Below are positions 17,933 through 26,247 of a stretch of 64,000 bases of DNA, piece after piece. Every line of letters starts with the position of its first letter. Positions within the stretch are counted from its first letter, which is position 1. The stretch is from Pollutiaquabacter aromativorans (lineage in GTDB: Bacteria > Bacteroidota > Bacteroidia > AKYH767-A > 2013-40CM-41-45). Location of the stretch: positions 1,860,001 through 1,924,000 of the forward strand of contig CP185379.1 of the NCBI GenBank assembly GCA_049177215.1, read 5' to 3'. Below the pieces are notes generated by a model, which worked only from the letters and a program-made list of their open reading frames with translations, had not been told where the DNA came from and did not search any database. A program made the position numbers and the translations under genes.

Positions 17933-17940
17933 CGAAGGTA
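17933..17940 (-). promoter_or_regulatory. -7-like promoter box (TACCTTCG), 6 nt before a GTG start
   Basis: On the minus strand, TACCTTCG is a one-base variant of TAnnTTTG. A TTG lies 16 nt upstream as a possible -33 element. Only 6 nt separate the box from GTG 17926, implying a leaderless or near-leaderless mRNA. Confidence 0.45.
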
Positions 17941-18045
17941 GTTGATTCGTCAGGCTCAAGTGGATCTGACGGTTGAGTTTGATGTGATAAAGTATGTTAA
18001 CATGGCTGGAGCACAGCAGGCTCCGGCCCTGTCAATTACCATGCA

Positions 18046-18069
18046 ATCAGCTGTTTCAAAACAGCTGAT
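18046..18069. repeat. 10-bp perfect inverted repeat upstream of efp
   Basis: ATCAGCTGTT and AACAGCTGAT flank a 4-nt loop TCAA. There is no T-tract on either side, so this is not a standard terminator. It sits about 130 nt upstream of the efp promoter box, in a 300-nt gap (17927-18238) that otherwise holds only promoters. It could be an operator or part of a small RNA. Confidence 0.6.
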
Positions 18070-18201
18070 AAACGGAATCAATCCAGTGGTACCCAGGCAA
18101 AATACCATGAACTGTTACCAGGAAAGGAACGCTGACAGGTCCTAAAATGTTTGAAATCCTCACGGAATCCGGCATTTCTTTCAAAATCGGCCGGGATTCA
18201 C

Positions 18202-18209
18202 TACCTTTG
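18202..18209 (+). promoter_or_regulatory. -7 promoter box for efp (TACCTTTG)
   Basis: This is a perfect TAnnTTTG match, 29 nt before the efp ATG. No clear TTTG was seen at the -33 position; a TTTC lies roughly there. Confidence 0.6.
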
Positions 18210-18238
18210 CAACCCTTGAAAATCAATAAAATCAGCCC

Positions 18239-18799
18239 ATGGCAGATACATCCGATATCAAAGTAGGCAGCATCCTTCGTTACAACGGCGAACTCTGCCA
18301 GGTGACCGAATACATCCACCGCACCCCCGGCAACCTGCGCGCTTTTTACCAGGTAAAAATGCGCAACCTCAAATCCGGCAAAGTGGTCGAAAACCGCTTC
18401 CGTGCAGGCGAACAGGTTGAACTGGCCCGCGTGGAATTCAAGGAAATGCAGTACCTCTATCCGGAAGGCGAAAACATGGTCGTGATGGATCCGGAAACGT
18501 ATGATCAGGTGTACATCTCCAAATCCATGTTCGGCGAAAACGCCGACCTCCTCAAGGAAGAGATGGTCGTCAAGGTTGCTTTCGAAGGCGACAACGCGAT
18601 TACGGCCGAAGCCCCGACCTTTGTCGAACTGGCCATTACCTATACCGAACCGGGTGTTCGTGGCGATACCGCTACCAACACACTCAAGCCCGCCAAGGTG
18701 GAGACCGGCGCCACCATCATGGTTCCGCTGTTTGTAAACGATGGGGAAGTCATCAAGATCGACACCCGCGATCGCAGCTACGTCGGCAAGGTGAAATGA
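18239..18799 (+). CDS. efp: Translation elongation factor P
   Basis: The product is 186 residues, the normal EF-P length. It binds between the P and E sites of stalled ribosomes and promotes peptide bond formation at polyproline. The family features are visible: an N-terminal KOW-like barrel, then two OB domains, with the signature YTEPGVRGDTATN and the C-terminal DTRDRSYVGKVK. The domain I tip loop reads HRTPGNLRAF. Aligned with the E. coli PGKGQAF loop, the modified Lys34 position is Asn, and the loop carries two extra residues before the PG. No EpmA/EpmB, EarP or YmfI-type modification gene was seen in the window. A strong terminator follows, so the gene is probably monocistronic. Confidence 0.96.
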   Translation: MADTSDIKVGSILRYNGELCQVTEYIHRTPGNLRAFYQVKMRNLKSGKVVENRFRAGEQVELARVEFKEMQYLYPEGENMVVMDPETYDQVYISKSMFGENADLLKEEMVVKVAFEGDNAITAEAPTFVELAITYTEPGVRGDTATNTLKPAKVETGATIMVPLFVNDGEVIKIDTRDRSYVGKVK

Positions 18800-18817
18800 C
18801 GAATTACGACTTCATGC

Positions 18818-18848
18818 AAGGCCATCCCTCCGGATGGCCTTTCTTTTT
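18818..18848 (+). terminator. Rho-independent terminator of efp
   Basis: A 10-bp perfect stem (AAGGCCATCC / GGATGGCCTT) with loop CTCC is followed by TCTTTTT. It starts 18 nt after the efp stop codon. Confidence 0.92.
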
Positions 18849-18885
18849 ATAGGAACCTCCCGACTGAAATTGCGTATCCTTTAAC

Positions 18886-19344
18886 ATGGCAAAGCGGAAG
18901 GCTAAACCGGAAAGTTTTATTCGTAAACCCGTTTTCCCGGGAGGGAACACGGCTTTTCAGGAGTTCATCCGTACCAACCTCCGTTATCCGGAAGAGGCCG
19001 TGGCCAACCGGATAGAAGGAGCGGTCAAAGTCGCGTATGATGTCGATGTCTTCGGAAAGGTGATTGAAGCGAAGGTCACGCACGGTATCGGGTACGGCTG
19101 CGATGAAGAAGCGCTACGCCTCGTGCGGCTGATGCAATACCCCAAGAAGAAATACCAGGGTATGCACGTCGTCTTCCACATGGTCGTCACGATTCATTTC
19201 CGGCTGAACCCGGTCAGCAAGCCTGATACAGGTGCGTCGATCAAATTGAATTACGTCGGTGATGGCAAAACCACAACGCCGGAAAAAAAGAACGGCGGCG
19301 CCACCTACACCTACTCCATTCGCATCGACCCGGAGAAAAACTGA
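18886..19344 (+). CDS. TonB C-terminal-domain protein without a membrane anchor
   Basis: The product has 152 residues. The segment RYPEEAVANRIEGAVKVAYD and the following VDVFGKVIEAKVTHGIGYGCDEEAL match the TonB C-terminal fold (YPxxA...G.V.V.F.V...G.v.....GIG.GCDEEAlR). Unlike energy-transducing TonB, it has no N-terminal transmembrane helix and no proline-rich spacer; the start is a short basic leader (MAKRKAKPES). It is probably soluble or peripheral, and may bind a TonB box or act as a stress-related TonB-like domain protein. It lies between the efp terminator and a T9SS cargo gene. The function is not established. Confidence 0.75.
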   Translation: MAKRKAKPESFIRKPVFPGGNTAFQEFIRTNLRYPEEAVANRIEGAVKVAYDVDVFGKVIEAKVTHGIGYGCDEEALRLVRLMQYPKKKYQGMHVVFHMVVTIHFRLNPVSKPDTGASIKLNYVGDGKTTTPEKKNGGATYTYSIRIDPEKN

Positions 19345-19379
19345 GTGCTGACGCTTGCGTCTTCGTTGGAAAAGTTCGC

Positions 19380-19387
19380 TAACTTGA
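19380..19387 (+). promoter_or_regulatory. -7-like box (TAACTTGA), 6 nt before the beta-helix gene
   Basis: TAACTTGA is a variant of TAnnTTTG, ending 6 nt before ATG 19394. This fits transcription starting at or next to the start codon. Confidence 0.4.
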
Positions 19388-19393
19388 CAACGT

Positions 19394-21178
19394 ATGCGCC
19401 CCCTCCTCTATCTGCTCTGCATTACCGGTTGGCTGAATGCCACCGCCCAGACACTTCCGCCCGAACGCCGTTCCGACTGGACTCACCCTGGTTATCCAGG
19501 AAATTTTCCGGATTCCGTTACGATTTATAATGTATCCGATTTCGGCATCATCGGCGATGGGGTCACCGACCAACACACGGCACTGACCACCCTGTTCTCC
19601 GGCATCAACGGATCAAGGGCCGTGATCTATTTCCCTCCCGGCAACTACAAGATCGGACAGACACTGGACATTCCAGACAGCCTGATCCTTCGGGGAGCCG
19701 GCTCGGATAGCACTCAACTCTCCATCGATCTCGGTGGTACAGCCGGAGACGGGCTGACAATCAGCGGCAGTTCAAACGGAACCTGGTTCCCCATGACGGG
19801 CGGTACTGAAGCTGGCAGCACAGGTCTGGTCGTAAACGATGGCGGCGTGATCCAGGCCGGAGACTGGATTGAAACCCGACAACAAAACGGATCCTGGGAT
19901 ACACAACCGATCTCCTGGGCAGATTATTCCATCGGTCAGATCCTTCAGGTTACAAGCCGTAGTGGAGACACGCTGATCTGCGATCGTCCGTTGCGCATCG
20001 GCTACGATCCAGGGCTCAATCCGGAGGTTTCCGTCTTTACACCTGCCCGTGAGGTAGGACTCGAGTGTTTCTCCATCGTCCGCAGCGATAACGTAACGGC
20101 CGCTTTCTGTCCGCTGATCAACTTTCGACACGCGGTGAATTGCTACGTGAAAGGGATCGATGTCGGCACAAGCATCAGCGCGCACATCCTGCTTGATGCC
20201 GCTGCGCAGATCACCGTTACCGGCAGCTACTTCCACGACGCCTACGAATACGACGGAGCTTCCATGCACGGGTATGGCATCGCGCTCTACTTTCACACCA
20301 GCGACTGCCTGATTGAAGACAATATCTTTCGTAATCTTCGGCACTCGCTCTCCTTCCAGTGCGGCGCCAACGGTAATGTTGTAGGTTACAATTACTCACG
20401 CGATCCGAACCGTTCTGAGTTCCCGGCCAACTACGGGGCGGACATCTCCATGCACGGTCATTATTCCTATGCCAATTTGTTCGAAGGCAACATCGTCCAA
20501 AACATCCAGCTCGACCAGACCTGGGGCCCATCCGGTCCACGCAACACGTTTTTCCGAAACCGTGCGGAGCTTTACGGGATCCTGATGACCTCCGCCACCA
20601 TGCAATCCGACTCCCAGGCATTCGTAGGGAATGAAGTGCCGAATACCGGATTATTCCTCGGCAATTATACCCTGGCGGGTAGTGGTCATTTTGAACACGG
20701 CAATATGGTACAGGGAACCCTGACACCTGCCGGAACCGGTAATCTGCCGGATTCATCTTATTACCTCAGCGGACAACCGGATTGGTGGAGCGGGAGTTCG
20801 TGGCCCGGGATCGGTGTCCCATTTGTCACCGGCAGTGGAAGCAACCCGGCCTTTGACCGTTACGCCGCCGGTGGATCGCTGACGGTTTGTGAACGTTCTA
20901 TAACAACCGGTCTCTCAACCCCCGGTCCTTCCGACTACTTACTTTATCCCAACCCGGCAAGTCGCGAACTTTTTCTCCGGAAAGAAAATCATGAAGCTTC
21001 AACTTCCGGACTTATTCAACTCTTCAATTCGCATGGTCAATTGGTTTTCGAAAATCCATTGACGACGGATCAAGTCATGCGAATTGCCCTTCCGTATTTA
21101 CCGGCAGGAAGCTACCTAGTCAAAATTCTTGAAAAGGGCTCGGAGATTCGTCAGCGGTTAATGTTGCTGCCCGATTGA
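19394..21178 (+). CDS. Secreted pectate-lyase-superfamily beta-helix protein, T9SS cargo
   Basis: The product has 594 residues. Its signal peptide is MRPLLYLLCITGWLNATAQ. Around residues 45-90, NVSDFGIIGDGVTDQHTAL and VIYFPPGNYKIGQTL match the N-terminal fold of pectate lyase 3 / polygalacturonase-like right-handed beta-helix proteins. The middle shows repeated helix coils (CLIEDNIFRNLRHSLSFQCG). The last ~80 residues, from YLLYPNPASRELFL, form a T9SS type A sorting domain that would be cleaved on export, followed by surface attachment. It probably degrades or binds a polysaccharide; the substrate and catalytic residues cannot be fixed from this reading. Its 3' end overlaps the convergent hydroxylase gene by 21 nt. 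Confidence 0.82.
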   Translation: MRPLLYLLCITGWLNATAQTLPPERRSDWTHPGYPGNFPDSVTIYNVSDFGIIGDGVTDQHTALTTLFSGINGSRAVIYFPPGNYKIGQTLDIPDSLILRGAGSDSTQLSIDLGGTAGDGLTISGSSNGTWFPMTGGTEAGSTGLVVNDGGVIQAGDWIETRQQNGSWDTQPISWADYSIGQILQVTSRSGDTLICDRPLRIGYDPGLNPEVSVFTPAREVGLECFSIVRSDNVTAAFCPLINFRHAVNCYVKGIDVGTSISAHILLDAAAQITVTGSYFHDAYEYDGASMHGYGIALYFHTSDCLIEDNIFRNLRHSLSFQCGANGNVVGYNYSRDPNRSEFPANYGADISMHGHYSYANLFEGNIVQNIQLDQTWGPSGPRNTFFRNRAELYGILMTSATMQSDSQAFVGNEVPNTGLFLGNYTLAGSGHFEHGNMVQGTLTPAGTGNLPDSSYYLSGQPDWWSGSSWPGIGVPFVTGSGSNPAFDRYAAGGSLTVCERSITTGLSTPGPSDYLLYPNPASRELFLRKENHEASTSGLIQLFNSHGQLVFENPLTTDQVMRIALPYLPAGSYLVKILEKGSEIRQRLMLLPD

Positions 21179-21808
21179 TGTGCTTTCGCTTTTACGGCGG
21201 AAGGTGGTACGGAAGATGAGGTCCCAGAATTTCGAACTAACACCGAAACCATTGTGTGCATCCAGGTAGTGGTGCCGCATGTGGTGTTGCTTGAGGTCCA
21301 GCCAGAACTTACTCTTGAAGTTGTAATGGTGGATGGCATAGTGGGTCATGTCATAAAACAAATACCCACACAAAAAGCCGACGAAGAAGGGAGCGACGTG
21401 AACAGGTCCGATCATCAGCCGGAACAGCCAGAAAAAGAGTGCAGCCAGCGGTATACTGACGGTCGGAACCATGACCAGTCGTTTGCTATCGCTCGGATAA
21501 TCGTGGTGTACTCCATGGAAAATGAAGTGGATCCGTTCTCCCCATTTACCGGGCGGACACCAATGAAAGACAAAGCGGTGCAGAACGTATTCCGTCAGGG
21601 TCCAGATGAATAGGCCGAACACGAGGTACGCACCGAACGCGAGGATCGTTAACCCTAAAGTGAAAAACGACTGGTAAATGAAATAAAGAATGACCGGAAC
21701 GAAGATGAACAGTGGCACGGAAAAATGGATCCGCGTCAGTTTATCCAGAAGGTCATTCTGAAACATCCGGACTGATTCGTCCTTGTTGCTGATGAAATTC
21801 CTGGCCAC
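21158..21808 (-). CDS. Fatty acid hydroxylase superfamily protein (FA2H/Scs7-like)
   Basis: The product has 216 residues with four hydrophobic helices. The diiron histidine clusters are HRFVFH, HGVHHDYP, HYAIHH and HHMRHH, in the order and spacing of fatty acid 2-hydroxylases. It would hydroxylate the acyl chain of a membrane lipid; in sphingolipid-making Bacteroidota this is a plausible ceramide or sulfonolipid modification. The start is GTG 21808 (MARNFISNKDESV); a TAATTTCG box ends 7 nt upstream, again giving an almost leaderless transcript. It is convergent with the beta-helix gene. Confidence 0.85.
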   Translation of the reverse strand: MARNFISNKDESVRMFQNDLLDKLTRIHFSVPLFIFVPVILYFIYQSFFTLGLTILAFGAYLVFGLFIWTLTEYVLHRFVFHWCPPGKWGERIHFIFHGVHHDYPSDSKRLVMVPTVSIPLAALFFWLFRLMIGPVHVAPFFVGFLCGYLFYDMTHYAIHHYNFKSKFWLDLKQHHMRHHYLDAHNGFGVSSKFWDLIFRTTFRRKSESTSIGQQH

Positions 21809-21815
21809 GACAATA

Positions 21816-21823
21816 CGAAATTA
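21816..21823 (-). promoter_or_regulatory. -7-like box (TAATTTCG) for the hydroxylase gene
   Basis: This is a one-base variant of TAnnTTTG on the minus strand, 7 nt before GTG 21808. Confidence 0.4.
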
Positions 21824-21851
21824 AGCCTGGGGAAGGAATCCGGCAAGCTGT

Positions 21852-24800
21852 TTAACGGATGAGGGTAACCCGCCCGGCGACAACCTTTGGATCGAATTTA
21901 TCGTCTTTCAGGTCAACCCGGTACACATATACCCCTTCGGGGATGAGACGGTCGGAATCTTTGTACGTGCCCGGCCAGGGATGCGCTTCGTCCCCTTCGA
22001 AAATGATCTGTCCCCACCGATCGTAGATCGCGTAGGTGAAGGTGCCGAGGCTTTGTCCGATCGGCAGCCAAAGGTCATTCTTGCCATCCTTATTCGGCGT
22101 GAAGCTGTTCGGATAATAAACAGCGATCTCTTCCCGGATGAAGATTCGGTAGGTCAGGGTATCTGTGCATCCGTTCCCGCTGACGGTAATCAAGGTGACA
22201 TTGTAGGTACCGGGCTGTTCGAACGTATAGACCGGATTCCGGGTCATCACGGTATCCGAATCGGCAATGATCCAGGTCCAGGAGGTCGCGATCACTGATT
22301 GATCGATGAACGACACCGTATTGTCGAAGGAGAAGGGCTCGACCGGATCGTAGATGAACGACGAAACCGGAGCAGGTCGCAGCGTCACCAATACCGAATC
22401 ACGCGCCGGGGTCGAACCACAGGCATCGCGGACGGAAACCGAAACGTATCCGTTGGCCGTCGGATAATGAACCAGGGTCGATGAATCGGAAACACTGTTC
22501 GTCCAGGTAAACGTATAGGGACCACCGTCGCCACCGGATGCATTCGCCGGTAACAGGACCGGAGTACCGGGACATGCGGAAGCAGTTGCCGGCAGGGAAA
22601 CATTCAAAGGTGGGAATGACAGGATCCGAATGATGTTCGAAGTATCACCCGGCTGTGAGAGGCAGGGCGCGTTGCTCATCATGACACACTGCACCACATC
22701 CCCCTGAACCAGGTTGGGGGTGGTATAGACATCGCTGCCACTGAACACAGCTTGCGAATTAACATACCAGGTATAGGAGGGTGCTCCGCCTCCGTTCACC
22801 GGACTGGCGTAGAGTGTGGCACTTTGACCCACACATAGTGTATCGCCCGGAGAGGATGTGATCGATACGGAGGGAGTCACCACCGGCTGCAGTACGACCT
22901 GGTAGGTCGCGCTTGCCGTTGGTGAAGTGGCACAGCGCGAATTCGACCCCAGTGTTACGGTTACCACATCGCCATTCAGCAGCGTGGCAGTGATGGTATC
23001 ATTGGTACTCAGAAAGACGCCATTGACATCCCAAACGATCGAGGGCGAGGAACCTCCGTTCGAATAGCTTGCGGCAAGCTGTATGGGTTGGCCTTCGCAA
23101 AGTCCGGCAGAGACTGGTGAGATGCTGATCGCAGGGGCCTCGACGGGCAGAACGGTGAACTGTACCGTGTCACCATCCGACGGGGTCAACGCGCAACTCA
23201 GACCCGACTGCACAACCGCCACCAGGACATCGCCATCGGCCAGACTGGAGCTGGTAAAAATGCTGTCGGTTATCCCTTGCAAAACTCCGTTGAGGTACCA
23301 ACTATAGGTACCCGATCCCGCGTTGATCGCGGATGCCGTTGCAGTCAGCGGATCACCGGCACACAAGGTATCGGATGGCACCAACTGCAAGGAAACCGAC
23401 GGACTGACGGCAGCGATCACATCGATGGTATAGGAGGCGTTGGCATCGGTGGTGGTGACACAAAAAGCGCTTGATTGCAAGGTGACACGAACGCTGTCGT
23501 TATCGGATGGGGCAATCAGCACAAAAGTGCTGTCGGTCCCCCAGCCTGAAGCTACTGCTCCATTCACATACCACTGATACAAGGGCGCGGCACCGCCGGT
23601 GGTCGGTTGCGCAAGGAATCGGATCGTATCTCCGGCACAAATCGATCCGACCGGTGTAGCCTGGAGGGAAACTGCAGGTGTTAGCGGCGACAGGAAGTTG
23701 ATCCGGACGGAATCCCGTGCGGTGGGTGTACTGATGCAACCCAAAGAACTGGTCATCACAACACCCACCAGGGTGTCGTTTGCGGTAAGCACCGGTGAGA
23801 ACGTCGAGCCGGTTGCGCCGCCAACGATGGTGCCGTTAACGGACCATTGATAAGTCGGAGCTCCTCCTCCATTGACCGGCGTTGCGGAGAATGTAACGGA
23901 AGAACCGGGGCAGATCGACGTATCCGGATTGATCTGAACATCGGGCGCGACAGCATTACTGACCGCGACGAACAAGGTGGCCGTATCCACCGAAGTGCTC
24001 AGACAACCTCCGCTCGCGTTCATGACCACCTGGACAATATCTCCGTTGTTCAGGGAGGAAGTGACCAGTGAATCCGAACTGTTTCCTGGAACCGCGATGC
24101 CGTTGATCAGCCAGGCGTAAGTCGGAGAACCGCCATTCACCGGAGTGGCCAGAAACCGCACCGAAGTACCTGGACAAATCACACCCGAAGGATTCGCGAC
24201 AAGACTCACCTCCGCGGAATCCAATGGATCAACGGTGATGGTAAGCGATGAATCAAATACACAGGTACCCGACTGGTAATTCAGGGTGATGGAATAACTG
24301 CCGGGCAACGCGTAATCGATGATCGGAGATCGGTTATTCTGAATGACGCCGCCCGGCGCGCTGCTACCGGGCATCACCCAGTCATAGGCGGAGGCAGCGG
24401 CGGCTCCCCCACCGAGCAGGGTCACCGGCTGATTGACGCAGACCGGATTGGGTGTGATCGTAAAGCCGGGGTTGTTGCCAGCCGTCACCTGCACATCGGT
24501 GGTAAGACTACCGGTAGTACCACAGGCATCGGTGACAGTAACGGTATAGTTCGTTGCGGTAGCCGGTGCTACCCGAATCGTATCGTTGGCAGCTGCGGCA
24601 GGAGACCAGCTATAGGTATAGGGACCGATGCCGTAATTCGCATTCACCACAATCGTGGCCGTATCGCCTTCGCAGACGGTTTGCGTCGGCGTAATGTTGT
24701 ACACCTCCAGTGTCCGCCCCTCGATGATCATGATCCAGGGTTGCGTTGCCCGGATACAGTTCAGCGAACAGGTGGGATCCGGATCATTGTTACACCGGAA

Positions 24801-26129
24801 GAAGTGGAGATCGAAGCTCACATTCTGGGGAGCGCAGGCGGGAACCGGCAAGCACCCGAAGAGATCGGCCGTTACCATCACATTGGTCGCCGAGCAATTG
24901 AAATTGGTCAACGGAAACGGGCAGGTAAAGACCCCCGGTGCCGCACTGGGCGCCGTACACGCGCCGGAAGTAATGTTATATCCTCCGTCCTGTGCCTGGC
25001 AGAGGTTGGTCACCGCGTAATACTCGAAGCTGTAGTATACGTTCGTCAACTCGGCGTTGGCCGGCGTAGGGACAACCAGGTTATAGTCGCAACTATTGGT
25101 CCAGCAAACCGCACCATAGCGCGTACCGGCGATAAGCCCCGCTCCAATGGAATTCACACTGGTAACGACCGGGTCGATCACGACCGGATAAGTGGTGGCA
25201 GGATCCTGCAGCCAACTGACCGGTACGGCTACCTCCAGTCTTTCATCTCCATAAAACGATTCGATCGGCAAGGCTTTGGCTCCAGGCGTGTTGTCAAAAG
25301 CAAAACAACTTTCCACACCGAAACGATCCGAACCGGACGCATCGGAAAATCGGATCGGTGCATGGATAAAAGTGTTGACTGGAGCATTGTCCGGGCGACG
25401 AGATTGAAATCCGGTTGGCAATGACAATCCCTGCCCGAAGATGAGCACCCCGTCCGGAATTGGAATCGGTCGTTTCAATACCACATCCACTTCCGCTTCA
25501 CCCTGACGCGTGAGGATCAACAAATCAACGTCAGGGTAAAAATCCGTTACACGGATACCATCGTCACCAGCCGTGATGGCGTGAAAATTCGGACCACCAG
25601 GAAGCTGAAAGACACCTGTTGCAGTTCGCACATACAAATACGCGCCCTGCAGAAATCGAATCGCAACATCATCATTGAACAATGCTGCAGAAGGTTTCCC
25701 GAGATCCACCATCAAAGGTGAGGGCTGTTGCGTAGCCGCAAATTGTTTCGGCTGACCGTCCACCGGCTTGAAGCGCGGATCGATTTCCCGCCAGTAGCCT
25801 TGCTGATCACGGTAGTTGATCGGCCCCAGCGACTGCTGCTGAAAAAAATGTCCTTGCTCGGAACCTTTTTGTACAAAGTACCGGCTTTCCGCCGATCGCT
25901 TCTCAATCAGTTCGAAGCAATCCGTACAGGGGGGACCGTTATACGGGAAAAGACCAAGGTCCGGATGCCCACTGAGTTCGGGTTTGGTAGCTTGCTTCAA
26001 TTCCTCCGATACATCCCGCTGCCGGACACTGAATCCGTCGAGGCGCAGACCTTCCATCCGGTGAAATTGAGCGAAAGCCCAAAAGGAACTGCAGAAACAA
26101 AGGAAGGTCAGGAGCAGTCGGCGCTGCAT
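21852..26129 (-). CDS. Giant cell-surface protein with Ig-like repeats, PKD domain and CHU_C terminus
   Basis: The product has 1425 residues with the signal peptide MQRRLLLTFLCFCSSFWAFA. An N-terminal region of about 460 residues resembles the conserved front part of Bacteroidota gliding-associated proteins. It is followed by an SprB/Ig-like repeat (LEVYNITPTQTVCEGDTATI). Six tandem repeats of about 90 residues then lie at roughly 630-1180, each with a Cys pair (CPG/CAG/CVG early and GCLST-like late). A PKD domain (FSFDNTVSFIDQSV) follows, and then the CHU_C sorting domain (YYPNSFTPNKDGKNDLW, YDRWGQIIFEG). It should be a T9SS type B cargo exposed on the cell surface, acting in adhesion. The ATG is 20 nt after a TAAATTTG box. 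Confidence 0.85.
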   Translation of the reverse strand: MQRRLLLTFLCFCSSFWAFAQFHRMEGLRLDGFSVRQRDVSEELKQATKPELSGHPDLGLFPYNGPPCTDCFELIEKRSAESRYFVQKGSEQGHFFQQQSLGPINYRDQQGYWREIDPRFKPVDGQPKQFAATQQPSPLMVDLGKPSAALFNDDVAIRFLQGAYLYVRTATGVFQLPGGPNFHAITAGDDGIRVTDFYPDVDLLILTRQGEAEVDVVLKRPIPIPDGVLIFGQGLSLPTGFQSRRPDNAPVNTFIHAPIRFSDASGSDRFGVESCFAFDNTPGAKALPIESFYGDERLEVAVPVSWLQDPATTYPVVIDPVVTSVNSIGAGLIAGTRYGAVCWTNSCDYNLVVPTPANAELTNVYYSFEYYAVTNLCQAQDGGYNITSGACTAPSAAPGVFTCPFPLTNFNCSATNVMVTADLFGCLPVPACAPQNVSFDLHFFRCNNDPDPTCSLNCIRATQPWIMIIEGRTLEVYNITPTQTVCEGDTATIVVNANYGIGPYTYSWSPAAAANDTIRVAPATATNYTVTVTDACGTTGSLTTDVQVTAGNNPGFTITPNPVCVNQPVTLLGGGAAAASAYDWVMPGSSAPGGVIQNNRSPIIDYALPGSYSITLNYQSGTCVFDSSLTITVDPLDSAEVSLVANPSGVICPGTSVRFLATPVNGGSPTYAWLINGIAVPGNSSDSLVTSSLNNGDIVQVVMNASGGCLSTSVDTATLFVAVSNAVAPDVQINPDTSICPGSSVTFSATPVNGGGAPTYQWSVNGTIVGGATGSTFSPVLTANDTLVGVVMTSSLGCISTPTARDSVRINFLSPLTPAVSLQATPVGSICAGDTIRFLAQPTTGGAAPLYQWYVNGAVASGWGTDSTFVLIAPSDNDSVRVTLQSSAFCVTTTDANASYTIDVIAAVSPSVSLQLVPSDTLCAGDPLTATASAINAGSGTYSWYLNGVLQGITDSIFTSSSLADGDVLVAVVQSGLSCALTPSDGDTVQFTVLPVEAPAISISPVSAGLCEGQPIQLAASYSNGGSSPSIVWDVNGVFLSTNDTITATLLNGDVVTVTLGSNSRCATSPTASATYQVVLQPVVTPSVSITSSPGDTLCVGQSATLYASPVNGGGAPSYTWYVNSQAVFSGSDVYTTPNLVQGDVVQCVMMSNAPCLSQPGDTSNIIRILSFPPLNVSLPATASACPGTPVLLPANASGGDGGPYTFTWTNSVSDSSTLVHYPTANGYVSVSVRDACGSTPARDSVLVTLRPAPVSSFIYDPVEPFSFDNTVSFIDQSVIATSWTWIIADSDTVMTRNPVYTFEQPGTYNVTLITVSGNGCTDTLTYRIFIREEIAVYYPNSFTPNKDGKNDLWLPIGQSLGTFTYAIYDRWGQIIFEGDEAHPWPGTYKDSDRLIPEGVYVYRVDLKDDKFDPKVVAGRVTLIR

Positions 26130-26149
26130 GAGGACTGGAGGATGCTATA

Positions 26150-26157
26150 CAAATTTA
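26150..26157 (-). promoter_or_regulatory. -7 promoter box for the CHU_C adhesin (TAAATTTG)
   Basis: A perfect TAnnTTTG lies on the minus strand, 20 nt before ATG 26129. A TTTA about 17 nt further upstream could be a -33 element. Confidence 0.6.
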
Positions 26158-26247
26158 AGGTTCCGGCGCCGTACTAAACAGGCTGTTTCAAGGCGATTGT
26201 CCCGATTTTCCGACATGGGAAAGCTGACAATTTGGGCTGAAACAAGG

